Below, one piece after another: positions 17,506 to 26,154 of a stretch of DNA of 48,706 nucleotides. Below the pieces are notes generated by a model that worked only from the letters and a program-made list of their open reading frames with translations, had not been told where the DNA came from and made no database searches. Origin of the DNA: Arcicella sp043769985 (GTDB lineage: Bacteria > Bacteroidota > Bacteroidia > Cytophagales > Spirosomataceae); the NCBI GenBank assembly GCA_043769985.1, contig JAYVIV010000243.1:1-48706 (forward strand). Direction: 5' to 3'. The position numbers were made by a program, and so were the translations under genes. The stretch's first letter is position 1. Each line of letters opens with the position of its first letter.

Positions 17506-19221
17506 ATGTCAAATCTCAATATAAATTCAATAAAAAATCAAACCTACGATGCCATCGTTATTGGCTCGGGAATAAGTGGCGGTTGGGCAGCTAAGGAGCT
17601 AACAGGCAAAGGTTTACGAACATTAGTTTTGGAACGTGGACGTGAAGTAAAGCACGTAACCGATTATCCAACAACCACAAAAATGCCTTGGGAATTTGAA
17701 CACAGAAATCAACTCAAGAAGGAAGTAATTGATGCTAATCCTGTAATAAGCAAATGCTATGCTTTTTATGAAGGAACGGAGCAATTTTTTGTCAAAGATG
17801 CTGAACATCCTTACGTCCAAGAGAAACCCTTCGATTGGATTCGAGGCTATCAAACAGGGGGAAAATCATTGATGTGGGCAAGACAAACCCAACGTTGGTC
17901 GGAGTATGATTTTGAAGGTCCAGCCCGTGATGGATTTGCTGTTGATTGGCCTATTCGGTACGCTGATATTGCTCCCTGGTATAGTTACGTAGAAAAATTT
18001 GCGGGAATTTCGGGTAATAAAGACGGCTTGGCGAGTTTGCCCGATGGAGAATTTTTGACTCCCCACGAAATGAATTGTGTTGAGAAATATTTTAGTCAAG
18101 AAACTGCCAAAAACTATAAAGACCGACATATAATCATCGGGAGGGCGGCACATCTGACAGACCCCAAGAAAATACATTATGATCAAGGTCGAGCTTCTTG
18201 TCAAAATCGTACTATTTGCGAGCGTGGATGCCCTTATGGTGGATATTTTAGTAGTAATTCTTCCACTTTGCCTTGGGCGGCAAAAACGGGGAAGATGACT
18301 TTACGACCTCATTCTGTTGTGCATTCGATTATTTACGACGAAAAGAAAAATAAAGCTACGGGCGTAAGAGTAATTGATGCAAATACGAAACAAATGACTG
18401 AGTATTATGCAAGAATTATCTTCGTAAATGCCGCAGCCATCAACACGAACTTAGTATTATTGAATTCAACCTCGCATCGTTTTCCCAATGGTTTAGGAAA
18501 CGATAATGGGTTGTTGGGTAAATACGTAGCTTTTCATAATTACAGAGCCACCATCAATGCTCAATACGAAGGATTTTTGGATAGTAAAACGGATGGTCGT
18601 CGTCCGAATTCTGCGTATATTCCAAGGTTCAGAAATGTCTTTAAACAAGAAACCGATTTCTTGCGTGGATATGCTTCTGGATTCGATGCAGGGCGTTATC
18701 AGCACGAAGATAGGAGTGGAATGGGCGAAGATTTAAAGAATAGTTTGTTAAATCCTCAATATAATAACGTTTGGAATGTAGGCTCACACATGATGGGCGA
18801 AACCATTCCGAAAGCAAGTAATTTTGTGGCATTAGACAAAACCTTGGTTGACCCATGGGGAATTCCGCAGCTAAGAATAAACGTTGATTATGATGATAAT
18901 GACGTTAAAATGACCAAAGATTTCTTTGAGCAATTATCGGAAATGTACACAAAAGCAGGATTTAAAAATATCCGAACCAACGATTCAAACCGTACTCCTG
19001 GTTTAGATATTCACGAGATGGGCGGAGTGAGAATGGGCAAAGACCCAAAAACCTCAATGCTCAATAAATGGAATGCCTTGCATAACTGTAAAAATGTGTT
19101 TGTAACGGACGGTGCTTCTATGACTTCAACATCAACCCAAAATCCATCATTGACATATATGGCTTTAACGGCACGTGCGGCTGATTATGCGGTGAAGGAG
19201 ATGCGGAAGGGGAATTTGTAG
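17506..19221 (+). CDS. GMC family FAD-dependent oxidoreductase (gluconate/sugar dehydrogenase large subunit)
   Basis: A 571-aa flavoprotein. The N-terminal Rossmann motif is AIVIGSGISGGWAAKEL; the flavin-proximal GYQTGGKSLMWARQTQRW follows. A cysteine-rich stretch (SCQNRTICERGCPYGGYF) is near the middle. The C-terminal GMC signature contains the active-site histidine region (GLDIHEMGGVRMG) and VFVTDGASMTSTSTQNPSLT. It has no signal peptide of its own and is probably exported together with the preceding subunit, oxidising a sugar or alcohol in the periplasm. No cytochrome c subunit gene is adjacent, so the electron acceptor is unknown. Confidence 0.92.
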   Translation: MSNLNINSIKNQTYDAIVIGSGISGGWAAKELTGKGLRTLVLERGREVKHVTDYPTTTKMPWEFEHRNQLKKEVIDANPVISKCYAFYEGTEQFFVKDAEHPYVQEKPFDWIRGYQTGGKSLMWARQTQRWSEYDFEGPARDGFAVDWPIRYADIAPWYSYVEKFAGISGNKDGLASLPDGEFLTPHEMNCVEKYFSQETAKNYKDRHIIIGRAAHLTDPKKIHYDQGRASCQNRTICERGCPYGGYFSSNSSTLPWAAKTGKMTLRPHSVVHSIIYDEKKNKATGVRVIDANTKQMTEYYARIIFVNAAAINTNLVLLNSTSHRFPNGLGNDNGLLGKYVAFHNYRATINAQYEGFLDSKTDGRRPNSAYIPRFRNVFKQETDFLRGYASGFDAGRYQHEDRSGMGEDLKNSLLNPQYNNVWNVGSHMMGETIPKASNFVALDKTLVDPWGIPQLRINVDYDDNDVKMTKDFFEQLSEMYTKAGFKNIRTNDSNRTPGLDIHEMGGVRMGKDPKTSMLNKWNALHNCKNVFVTDGASMTSTSTQNPSLTYMALTARAADYAVKEMRKGNL

Positions 19222-19239
19222 CTTGTTATAGGCTATTTT

Positions 19240-19282
19240 AAAAGTCGTAAGAACGCTTTTGAGGCGATTTTACGACTTTTTT
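19240..19282 (+). terminator. Intrinsic terminator after the GMC oxidoreductase
   Basis: AAAAGTCGTAA pairs with TTACGACTTTTTT, with an inner CGC/GCG pair, followed by TTAG. It separates the oxidoreductase pair from the minus-strand HNH gene. Confidence 0.8.
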
Positions 19283-19295
19283 AGTTAATATAAAA

Positions 19296-19709
19296 TTAAA
19301 CTGGCGGATGTACTCCAAAAAGGATAAGGCATATCCGATACTCAACTAATTTTTCTCTATTCAACTTAAGTTCATTAATAGTACATTTTCCAATAATTGA
19401 TATGCCAATTATCTTAGTGGCATCTTCACTCCAAGCAAAATTTTCTTCCCAAATATCTTTACGTGGATTGAACAATGGAATCCACCTTTCTGAATTTGTA
19501 TCAAATGATTTTAATTTATTGGATTTCAAACGATTACATAGAAAACAAGCATACGCAAGGTTTTCTAAATCCGAATTTCCATCTAAATTTTTGGGTATAA
19601 TATGATCAATAGTGAAGGAGGTTGGAGAATATTTATCTTGGCTTTTACAATATTCACAGCAATTAGTCGCTCTTAATTTTACTTCTTCTCGAAAATTGAA
19701 TGAAATCAT
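19296..19709 (-). CDS. HNH endonuclease
   Basis: A 137-aa nuclease. It has two CxxC zinc knuckles (CCEYCKSQ and CFLCNRLK) around the HNH core SFTIDHIIPKNLDGNSDLEN. It should cleave DNA through a single metal ion. The gene upstream on the same strand ends 15 bp before it and encodes a small helical protein. I recall this two-gene arrangement as recurrent in cyanobacteria and Bacteroidota, without known function. The length is complete for the family. It could be a defence, mobile or repair nuclease. Confidence 0.87.
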   Translation of the reverse strand: MISFNFREEVKLRATNCCEYCKSQDKYSPTSFTIDHIIPKNLDGNSDLENLAYACFLCNRLKSNKLKSFDTNSERWIPLFNPRKDIWEENFAWSEDATKIIGISIIGKCTINELKLNREKLVEYRICLILFGVHPPV

Positions 19710-19724
19710 TAGCTTAGAACTATT

Positions 19725-20096
19725 TTAAGAATGTATGCCCAATTGCTTCAAAAGTGTATCCATTGAAACGTGACGAATCATAGCTAATTGAGCTAACTTT
19801 TTCAATCTTTCTATACTATAACTTTCGTATGCCTCCGCCAATTTTAGTGATTCTAATTCCTCTTTTTCTGTTAATGCAATAGTCTCTAATTTCCAATCAA
19901 GATACTGTAATCGCTCCCATTTTGTTAAATCAAATTCTTTATTTATCTCAATTAACAAGTTTGATTCTGTTTCATTCAAAACGTTTATTCCATTCCTCTT
20001 AATCCGTTGTGCATACAATTTTTGATAAAGCCTTTCAAAACTCTTCATTTCTAAACCTTCCGCAGTATTAAGTATTTCAGTTACAGAGATAGTCAT
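19725..20096 (-). CDS. Helical partner protein encoded with HNH endonuclease
   Basis: A 123-aa, charged, almost wholly helical protein starting at MTISVTEILNTAEGL (an earlier Met adds 28 atypical residues). Repeating hydrophobic heptads appear in LERLYQKLYAQRIKRNG-like and YESYSIERLKKLAQLA-like stretches, and the end reads RHVSMDTLLKQLGIHS. I have seen similar proteins encoded directly before HNH nucleases; no function is assigned. It may be an inhibitor, DNA-binding adaptor or antitoxin for the HNH protein. That is inference from the 15-bp spacing alone. Confidence 0.72.
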   Translation of the reverse strand: MTISVTEILNTAEGLEMKSFERLYQKLYAQRIKRNGINVLNETESNLLIEINKEFDLTKWERLQYLDWKLETIALTEKEELESLKLAEAYESYSIERLKKLAQLAMIRHVSMDTLLKQLGIHS

Positions 20097-20222
20097 GTTG
20101 GGTAAAATTTTAAGTTTTCTATTTGCTAATTTCTTATTTCCTATAATAGTAAAGATAAGGTTTATTTTGAAAACCATCAAAATAAATATGTGAACAAAGA
20201 TTCATCTTGAACGTTAATCAAT

Positions 20223-20230
20223 TATTTTTG
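20223..20230 (+). promoter_or_regulatory. Bacteroidota -7 element TATTTTTG before the desaturase gene
   Basis: An exact match to TAnnTTTG placed 31 bp before the preferred ATG. It supports the downstream start, because the longer frame would begin upstream of this element. A -33 element at normal spacing is not clear. Confidence 0.45.
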
Positions 20231-20260
20231 TACTATAATTTATCAACAAAACCACATTTT

Positions 20261-21523
20261 ATGGAAACTTACGGACAAATTTTAATGATTGCCAGCCCTG
20301 CATTTTTGCTGTTGGTGCTTGGCGAAAAACTGTATGGCTGGCTTTATAAAAAAGAGCAATTCCGCAATATGGATATGCTTTCAAGTTTGAGTTCGGGTTA
20401 TACGAATTCAATCAAAGACGTGTTAGGAATAAGTATTTCAATCATTACTTATAAATGGATGGTGGATCATTGGGCGATTTTTGAGATAAAATCTACGCCA
20501 CTTGTTGCCTTAATTGCCTTTGTTGTGCTCGATTTAGCAGGATATTGGGGACATAGACTGAATCATCAAATCAATTTTTTATGGAATCAGCACCTCATTC
20601 ATCACAGTAGCGAGGAGTTTAATTTGGCGTGTGCTTTGCGTCAAAGTATCTCGTCTTTGATTAATTTCTTTACGATATTTCTTCTCCCCGCTGCCATTTT
20701 GGGTGTGCCTGCCCAGATAATTGCCATCATTGCTCCAATTCATTTGTTTGCTCAATTTTGGTATCATACCGTACATATTGGTCGCATGGGATTTTTGGAA
20801 TCGTTTCTCGTAACGCCTTCCCATCACCGTGTACATCATGCCATCAATCCAGAATATATTGATAAAAATCACGGGCAGATTTTTATTATTTGGGATAAAT
20901 TATTTGGCACTTTTCAAGAGGAATTGCCCAACGTACCGCCCGTTTTTGGTATAACGGTTCCTGTTTCCACTTGGAATCCAATCAAAATAAATTTTCAGCA
21001 TATTTGGCTCTTGATGAAAGATGCTTGGAGGACTAAAAACCTTGGTGATAAGTTTAAAATTTGGTTCAAACCAACGGGCTGGCGACCAGAGGATATGGTC
21101 GAACAATATCCTATTCATAATAAAATTACAGATCCTTATAATTTTGAAAAGTATAATCCCTTGACAACCAATACTTTAATTATTTGGACGTGGATTCAAT
21201 TCCTTTCAACTTTTGGACTTCTTCTATTTTTTTACGGAAATATTGCTAAGATAGGTGTATCAAATATGTTTGTTTACGGAGCCTTTTTGATGTTAAGTAT
21301 TTATGCGTATTCTGAATTGATGGATAGAAATCCAAACGCAATTTGGTGGGAATTAATAAAGAATGTTTTTGGATTTGCCCTGATTTCTCAGATGGGAAAT
21401 TGGTTTGGAAGTAATCAAAACATCACGATGCTTGTAGTTGCACACTTGATTATTTCAATGATTGGAACAGCATATTTTGTTCTGAAAGAGTTCCAAAGTA
21501 CGAGAATGGTACAAGTAAGTTGA
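20261..21523 (+). CDS. Sterol desaturase / fatty acid hydroxylase family membrane protein
   Basis: About 420 aa, starting at METYGQILMIASP; the frame is open 18 codons higher, but that part is spacer. Multi-pass membrane protein with the di-iron histidine clusters of the family: GHRLNH, HLIHH, HTVH, HHRVHH. The C-terminal part adds about five further hydrophobic helices. It uses a di-iron centre to hydroxylate or desaturate a lipid tail; the substrate is unknown. A TATTTTTG -7 element lies about 35 bp upstream. It is transcribed away from the HNH pair. Confidence 0.9.
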   Translation: METYGQILMIASPAFLLLVLGEKLYGWLYKKEQFRNMDMLSSLSSGYTNSIKDVLGISISIITYKWMVDHWAIFEIKSTPLVALIAFVVLDLAGYWGHRLNHQINFLWNQHLIHHSSEEFNLACALRQSISSLINFFTIFLLPAAILGVPAQIIAIIAPIHLFAQFWYHTVHIGRMGFLESFLVTPSHHRVHHAINPEYIDKNHGQIFIIWDKLFGTFQEELPNVPPVFGITVPVSTWNPIKINFQHIWLLMKDAWRTKNLGDKFKIWFKPTGWRPEDMVEQYPIHNKITDPYNFEKYNPLTTNTLIIWTWIQFLSTFGLLLFFYGNIAKIGVSNMFVYGAFLMLSIYAYSELMDRNPNAIWWELIKNVFGFALISQMGNWFGSNQNITMLVVAHLIISMIGTAYFVLKEFQSTRMVQVS

Positions 21524-21536
21524 GAGAATAAAAAAA

Positions 21537-21590
21537 GCTACAAATGTAAGAGTCAATTCCATTACGATGAATGACTCATACATTTGTAGC
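21537..21590 (-). terminator. Intrinsic terminator of the NUMOD4/HNH gene
   Basis: GCTACAAATGTAAGAGTCA pairs with TGACTCATACATTTGTAGC (one mismatch) around a 16-nt loop. On the minus strand the stem is followed by TTTTTTATTC. The desaturase gene ends just upstream on the plus strand and could share the hairpin. Confidence 0.82.
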
Positions 21591-21598
21591 ATATACAA

Positions 21599-22207
21599 CT
21601 ATTCAGACTTATATTGATCTTCTGGTAATTTCACATGACCCCAATTTTCTCCCGAACGAATACGATTTAATTGTGTATGAGTGATACCAAATTGTTTCGC
21701 AATCATTTTTAAGCGACTTTTATCCGACTTTAACATTTTCTTAATCATAATAACCTTGCTTTCAGTTAATTTATAATTCTTTGTACGCTTCGGAATCACT
21801 CTATCTTTCACCGCAGGATTTTCACGATTGTGCAATGTCATTTCATCTCGTGTTGCCCATTTCAAATTCTCCCAATGATTGTTTAATTTATCGTGGTCAA
21901 GATGAAGAACAAACTTCTTATTTTCATCATCTTTGGTTAAAAAGAAATCTGCAACTAATTTGTGAACATAACGATTTAGTGACTTATTGCCTTGAACTCT
22001 GATATTCAATGACTTATATCCTTGAATTTTTGAACCACCAATAATGTCACCTTCTTGAGGGTCATTCTGGAAACTCTTTAAACGTCCGTAGTTTGAAACT
22101 TTGTATGATGGCGGATTTTCAACTTCTCTAAAAGGAATATCTACCCATTTTTCGTTCCAAAAACTTACATTTTTCTTCATTCCCAAACCAACTTTTTTTT
22201 CTGACAT
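21599..22207 (-). CDS. NUMOD4/HNH homing-endonuclease-like protein
   Basis: A 202-aa protein with three parts. The N-terminal NUMOD4-like segment has KWVDIPFREVENPPSYKVSN, YGRLKSF. The HNH region runs from RYVHKLVADFF through LHLDHDKLNNHWENLKWATR. The C-terminal helix-turn-helix reads KMIAKQFGITHTQLNRIRSG. This is the layout of free-standing homing endonucleases of phages and bacteria. It is not inside a recognisable intron or disrupted gene, so its target is unknown. It has its own terminator. Confidence 0.87.
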   Translation of the reverse strand: MSEKKVGLGMKKNVSFWNEKWVDIPFREVENPPSYKVSNYGRLKSFQNDPQEGDIIGGSKIQGYKSLNIRVQGNKSLNRYVHKLVADFFLTKDDENKKFVLHLDHDKLNNHWENLKWATRDEMTLHNRENPAVKDRVIPKRTKNYKLTESKVIMIKKMLKSDKSRLKMIAKQFGITHTQLNRIRSGENWGHVKLPEDQYKSE

Positions 22208-22312
22208 AAAGATATTAAATTTTGAACGTTACTATTATACGAAAAAAACTTATTGTTTTTTTGGAATGTTTTAAAAATGAGACGTTTTTTAATAATTAAT
22301 TTACTTTCTGAA

Positions 22313-24352
22313 CTATAACTTATATATTCTACATTCACCCATACTTAATGAATCAAGCGGTAATTGAATTAACTCACTATTTTCAAAACACTTGTTATGC
22401 TTGTTTGAATAGTATAATTGTTCTGATTTAAGAATACTGATATGATTTAATTTATCGTCTTTAATATCTTGCTCAATATCAAGATTTACCACAAAAATAT
22501 ATTGAGGATTCCCCTTCTGAGTCCAGGAAATCACTTTATTTTGCCCATTAAAATCTGGTTCAATTAGCCATTCAATGCTTAGATTATCAATGGATAGGCT
22601 AATGCTATCGGAAATGATTTTAAAGATAGAAATATTTTTGTAAAGTTCACCATTTTGTCCCCATTGATAGTTTCCTTGTGTTGCTTTTTCACCTTCGGAA
22701 AGTTGAAAAACGTATAATTTCGTGTAGTGTTCATTGGGTGCTGGGGTGAAATGTTGGTCACGTTGCTCAAAACCCAAACCCATATACGATGGCATATCTG
22801 TCAGAAATAAACCTATGAACATTCTTATTTCATTCCCTTTCAAATAAAAACTATCAAATCTTGGGTCGTCTTTATCGGCGGTCATAATCGTGAAATTGGG
22901 AGCAAATTTGCGGGTAGTTAACAATTGATGGTATCTTGCAAATGCTGAAACAAACTGCTCAGTTCCCACAACCATAGACTGCAAATCTCCCAAAGTTGAA
23001 TCCGTATCGGATGCCTCCAAATGATCTTCCTCGTTGCCAAAAGCCATTACATTCGGTGGTGCTAAAAAGCTCTCCGCAAAATAACCAAAATAGGGTTTTT
23101 CAATGGTTATTTTCCCTTTAATATATTTATGAATGTCATAATAACTGTCTGGTTTTGAAGGTGTTCCCTCTGGATTCATTTGTACGTGAGACATATCGCC
23201 CCGCATAAAATCAAAATTATATTGAGTGGCAAAGCCTTCATATTTTTGAGCCATATATTCCCAAACTTCTTTACGGGGCTTTGAGAAGTTTACCTCCCAA
23301 TCACTATTATTATTTTTTACTTCATATAGTTTCACTCTTGCCAAAGGTCCAAAAACTCTGGACATTTCTTGTGGTTTGGAAATTACATAATCACGCCAAA
23401 TTCTACCATCTTTATCCACCGTTTTTGCTTCCTCCCGATAATCAACTTCTAAACCCCTGTATGGTGGTGCCATTGTGGCTGGAACAGGCTCATAACCCAT
23501 TGAGAATAAATGACTTATTAATTTGTTTCTTCTTTCATTTCGACCTTCAATGTTATTTTTTTCACCAAATAAAAAGCGTAAACGATTCTCCTCCGAAAAA
23601 ACATTATTATCAAAAAACTTCTCTTTTTGTCTTGGATAATACTCGGAAATAGTGCCACCATACTGATATAAAAAGTCCAAGACAGCCTCTTGAACCTTTT
23701 CATGCAGGTTTTCTGAATGGTCAATAATTTCAAATTCTCTACGTTGTAACCATTCAAAAAATTGAGGATTTGACAAGGTAATTTCAGAATATCGGTCGGT
23801 ATGCGGGATGACATCCATTCCAACGGTTTTACCCATTAAATGTAGAATATTTGTAACCACTTTCAACTGTTTTTCAACGGTGTTTAGGTGGGGGAATGCA
23901 ATAACTAATTCATTATCAAAAAATTCAGGGTTAATATTCCAACTGGACATTCCGTATAGACTTGCAACTACCCCACATTCCCAAATTGGCAATAAATGTA
24001 TTGAAGATTGAGTCTGAGGCAATGTCAGTACATATTTAACCACATTCCAAAAACTGCCGATAGTTCTGACATTTATGCCGACCATATTAACCGTTTTTAG
24101 CCATTCGCCATTTTCATTTGATTGAACGGGGCTATTAATGGTATTTTCTGGATTTAAAGCCTTAAAAAAATCAGACTGCCCGAATCTTTTCTCCAAGATA
24201 TAGGCGAGTTGAATTGCAGGCATTTGAATAGCTTGCTCAGGCAAAAGATTAGGTATAAAAGATTGATTCTTAGCTACATACACGGATATAGCCGTTTGTT
24301 GATTATTCATCCAATACTGGCGAAAATCAGCATACGTTTCGGGGAAATTCAT
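22313..24352 (-). CDS. Divergent GH13-like (alpha-amylase superfamily) protein
   Basis: A 679-aa protein with no signal peptide. Segments resemble the GH13 barrel: IHLLPIWECG early, GMDVIPHTDRYSE (region I-like), FDFMRGDMSHVQ (region II-like, with Arg and Asp in place), PYFGYFAESFL (a candidate acid/base Glu) and a later NVMAFGNEEDHLEASD. The C-terminal part has beta-rich stretches. I therefore infer a TIM-barrel glycosidase or transglycosidase relative; the NHD motif is not recognisable, so activity is uncertain. It is divergently transcribed from a CoA-binding protein gene. A second, clear GH13 protein is encoded at 45.3-48.1 kb. Confidence 0.6.
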   Translation of the reverse strand: MNFPETYADFRQYWMNNQQTAISVYVAKNQSFIPNLLPEQAIQMPAIQLAYILEKRFGQSDFFKALNPENTINSPVQSNENGEWLKTVNMVGINVRTIGSFWNVVKYVLTLPQTQSSIHLLPIWECGVVASLYGMSSWNINPEFFDNELVIAFPHLNTVEKQLKVVTNILHLMGKTVGMDVIPHTDRYSEITLSNPQFFEWLQRREFEIIDHSENLHEKVQEAVLDFLYQYGGTISEYYPRQKEKFFDNNVFSEENRLRFLFGEKNNIEGRNERRNKLISHLFSMGYEPVPATMAPPYRGLEVDYREEAKTVDKDGRIWRDYVISKPQEMSRVFGPLARVKLYEVKNNNSDWEVNFSKPRKEVWEYMAQKYEGFATQYNFDFMRGDMSHVQMNPEGTPSKPDSYYDIHKYIKGKITIEKPYFGYFAESFLAPPNVMAFGNEEDHLEASDTDSTLGDLQSMVVGTEQFVSAFARYHQLLTTRKFAPNFTIMTADKDDPRFDSFYLKGNEIRMFIGLFLTDMPSYMGLGFEQRDQHFTPAPNEHYTKLYVFQLSEGEKATQGNYQWGQNGELYKNISIFKIISDSISLSIDNLSIEWLIEPDFNGQNKVISWTQKGNPQYIFVVNLDIEQDIKDDKLNHISILKSEQLYYSNKHNKCFENSELIQLPLDSLSMGECRIYKL

Positions 24353-24537
24353 ATATTATGTATAAAAATGGGCTATTTCAATTTTCAAGAAACTAAAAAC
24401 GCTTGAAAAATTGTTTTAAATTAAGAATAAATACGCAAAATCTGCAAATTAGTTTGCAAAAGTTTGCAAATCTATCCTGCATTTTGACTTTAAATATTTT
24501 GTAAATTCAATTTTTAAACTTGTAAAATACCCCCTAA

Positions 24538-24894
24538 ATGAAGACTTTAATTGTTGGTGCATCCACAAATCCTGAACGCTATGCCTATAAAGCTGCCATT
24601 AGCTTGCTTGCCCACGGACACGAAATTGAACTTATTGGGCAGAAAGTAGGAACTATAAAAGGGTATGAAATCAAGACTACTAATCCAGATTTGGAAGGGA
24701 TTGATACCGTTACGATATATGTAGGACCGCAAAACCAGCCTTCTTTATATGACTATATTCTGAAGCAAAATCCACGAAGGATTATTTTCAATCCAGGGGC
24801 TGAGAATTATGAATTTGAACAATTGGCGAAAGCAAAAGGAATTGAAGTGGAAGAGGCTTGTACGCTGGTTTTGTTATCAACGGGGCAATATTAG
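24538..24894 (+). CDS. CoA-binding domain protein
   Basis: A 118-aa single-domain Rossmann protein. It starts TLIVGASTNPERYAYKA, the dinucleotide-type CoA-binding loop, and continues to IIFNPGAENYEFEQLAKAKG and EEACTLVLL, the family's C-terminal signature. Relatives (YccU-like) bind CoA; the physiological role is poorly defined. Length is normal. The gene is monocistronic and its 3' end runs into an inverted repeat. Confidence 0.9.
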   Translation: MKTLIVGASTNPERYAYKAAISLLAHGHEIELIGQKVGTIKGYEIKTTNPDLEGIDTVTIYVGPQNQPSLYDYILKQNPRRIIFNPGAENYEFEQLAKAKGIEVEEACTLVLLSTGQY

Positions 24895-24897
24895 GTA

Positions 24898-24962
24898 ATT
24901 CGATGTTCGTTTTTCGATGTTTGGTTTGCGGACATCGAAAAACAAACATCGAACATCGAATC
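24898..24962. repeat. Word-type inverted repeat (TTCGATGTTCG family) between convergent genes
   Basis: The left arm is TTCGATGTTCGTTTTTCGAT, the right arm ATCGAAAAACAAACATCGA, ACATCGAA. Each arm repeats CGATGTT or its complement. It fills the whole gap between the CoA-binding and thioredoxin genes. Confidence 0.8.
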
Positions 24963-24964
24963 AA

Positions 24965-26074
24965 TTAAAAATATCGCCCAATTAGTGGATGTTCTACGAT
25001 TAATGTTTTCATTTTCAAGGGATTAATAGCACCTTGCTTTTGATAAATAATTTTTCCGTTAGGCTCTACCAAGAGTGTATAAGGCAAAGCTCCTTGCCAT
25101 TTTGGGTCAACTAATTCAATTAATTTATAAATATCATCTGAGTTATAAATATAGTTTTTACTGGATGCTTGAAGTCTTTTTAGGGTTGATAAGGCTTTAT
25201 CTTTCTTATCTGGTTTATCTGCACTAATTGTGATAAACTCAAAATCACGGTTTCGATACATTCTATTTATGTTCAGAAAATCAGGAATTTCCGCTACGCA
25301 TGGTCCGCACCAAGTTGCCCATACATTGATTAATCTTAATTTTTTGGTATCATTTTTTAAAAGCTGTTTTAAACCTGCATCATCAATACTTTCAATGCTC
25401 ACTTCTTCTTTCGCCCAACTTGCTCTTTCTTTATTCGTTGATTCTTCTTTATCCGCCCATTTAACTGAACAACCAAATACTTTTGTTTTCTCAACAGCTA
25501 CTTTTTGTTTTGCCAAAAGATTATCAAGGGCATTGCGAGCATCTAAATTTAGAGGAGTTCCCGTTGGCTTTTCAACATCATCAACTCGTCCAGTATAGCG
25601 TAAAATGCGTTTTTCATCAAATATAAAAACATGTGGAGTAGCAATGGCTCCGTATTTTTTTGATGTTATTTCAGTAGCTCCGTCGTATAAATAAGGAAAA
25701 TTGAAGCCCGCAATCTTGGCTCTATTTTGCATATCTGGATAAGAATCTCCCAAATCAGTATAGCCCATTTCGTCTAATCTTACCGCTTTTGCATCGTTGG
25801 GAGAAATGGCAACAACTTGCACGCCTTTTGCTTTATAATCGGCGGTTATTTTCTTTAATCGGGTCTCATAAGCCTGAGCTGTTGGACAGTGATTGCAAGT
25901 AAAAACAATCATTAAAACTTTAGATTTAGCAAACGATTTTAAAGAATACATTTTGCCATCAACGCCTTTTAAATTAAAATCAGGAGCGGCTGAACCTATT
26001 TCAAGCGTTGGATAATCATCAGACTTAAATGAAAACAAAATGCTAATAATGAGGATACTAAGAATTTTTTTCAT
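24965..26074 (-). CDS. Exported fused double thioredoxin-like protein
   Basis: A 369-aa protein with a signal peptide (MKKILSILIISILFSF). The first domain is AhpC/TSA-like (IGSAAPDFNLKGVDGK; VFTCNHCPTAQ with C60 and C63; later IATPHVFIFD). A linker with a lone Cys (C202) leads to a second TlpA/ResA-type domain (INVWATWCGPCVAEIPDF with C256 and C259; ALPYTLLVEPNGKI). One polypeptide thus carries a CxxC peroxiredoxin-like and a CxxC reductase-like active site. It probably handles thiol redox chemistry or cytochrome maturation in the periplasm. The gene is convergent with the CoA-binding protein gene. Confidence 0.88.
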   Translation of the reverse strand: MKKILSILIISILFSFKSDDYPTLEIGSAAPDFNLKGVDGKMYSLKSFAKSKVLMIVFTCNHCPTAQAYETRLKKITADYKAKGVQVVAISPNDAKAVRLDEMGYTDLGDSYPDMQNRAKIAGFNFPYLYDGATEITSKKYGAIATPHVFIFDEKRILRYTGRVDDVEKPTGTPLNLDARNALDNLLAKQKVAVEKTKVFGCSVKWADKEESTNKERASWAKEEVSIESIDDAGLKQLLKNDTKKLRLINVWATWCGPCVAEIPDFLNINRMYRNRDFEFITISADKPDKKDKALSTLKRLQASSKNYIYNSDDIYKLIELVDPKWQGALPYTLLVEPNGKIIYQKQGAINPLKMKTLIVEHPLIGRYF

Positions 26075-26154
26075 GAAGATTGGTTTTTAATTTTAGTAAA
26101 TTTATTGAACGAGATTAAAATTAGTAAATTTACATCGTAATAATATCCTGTACT

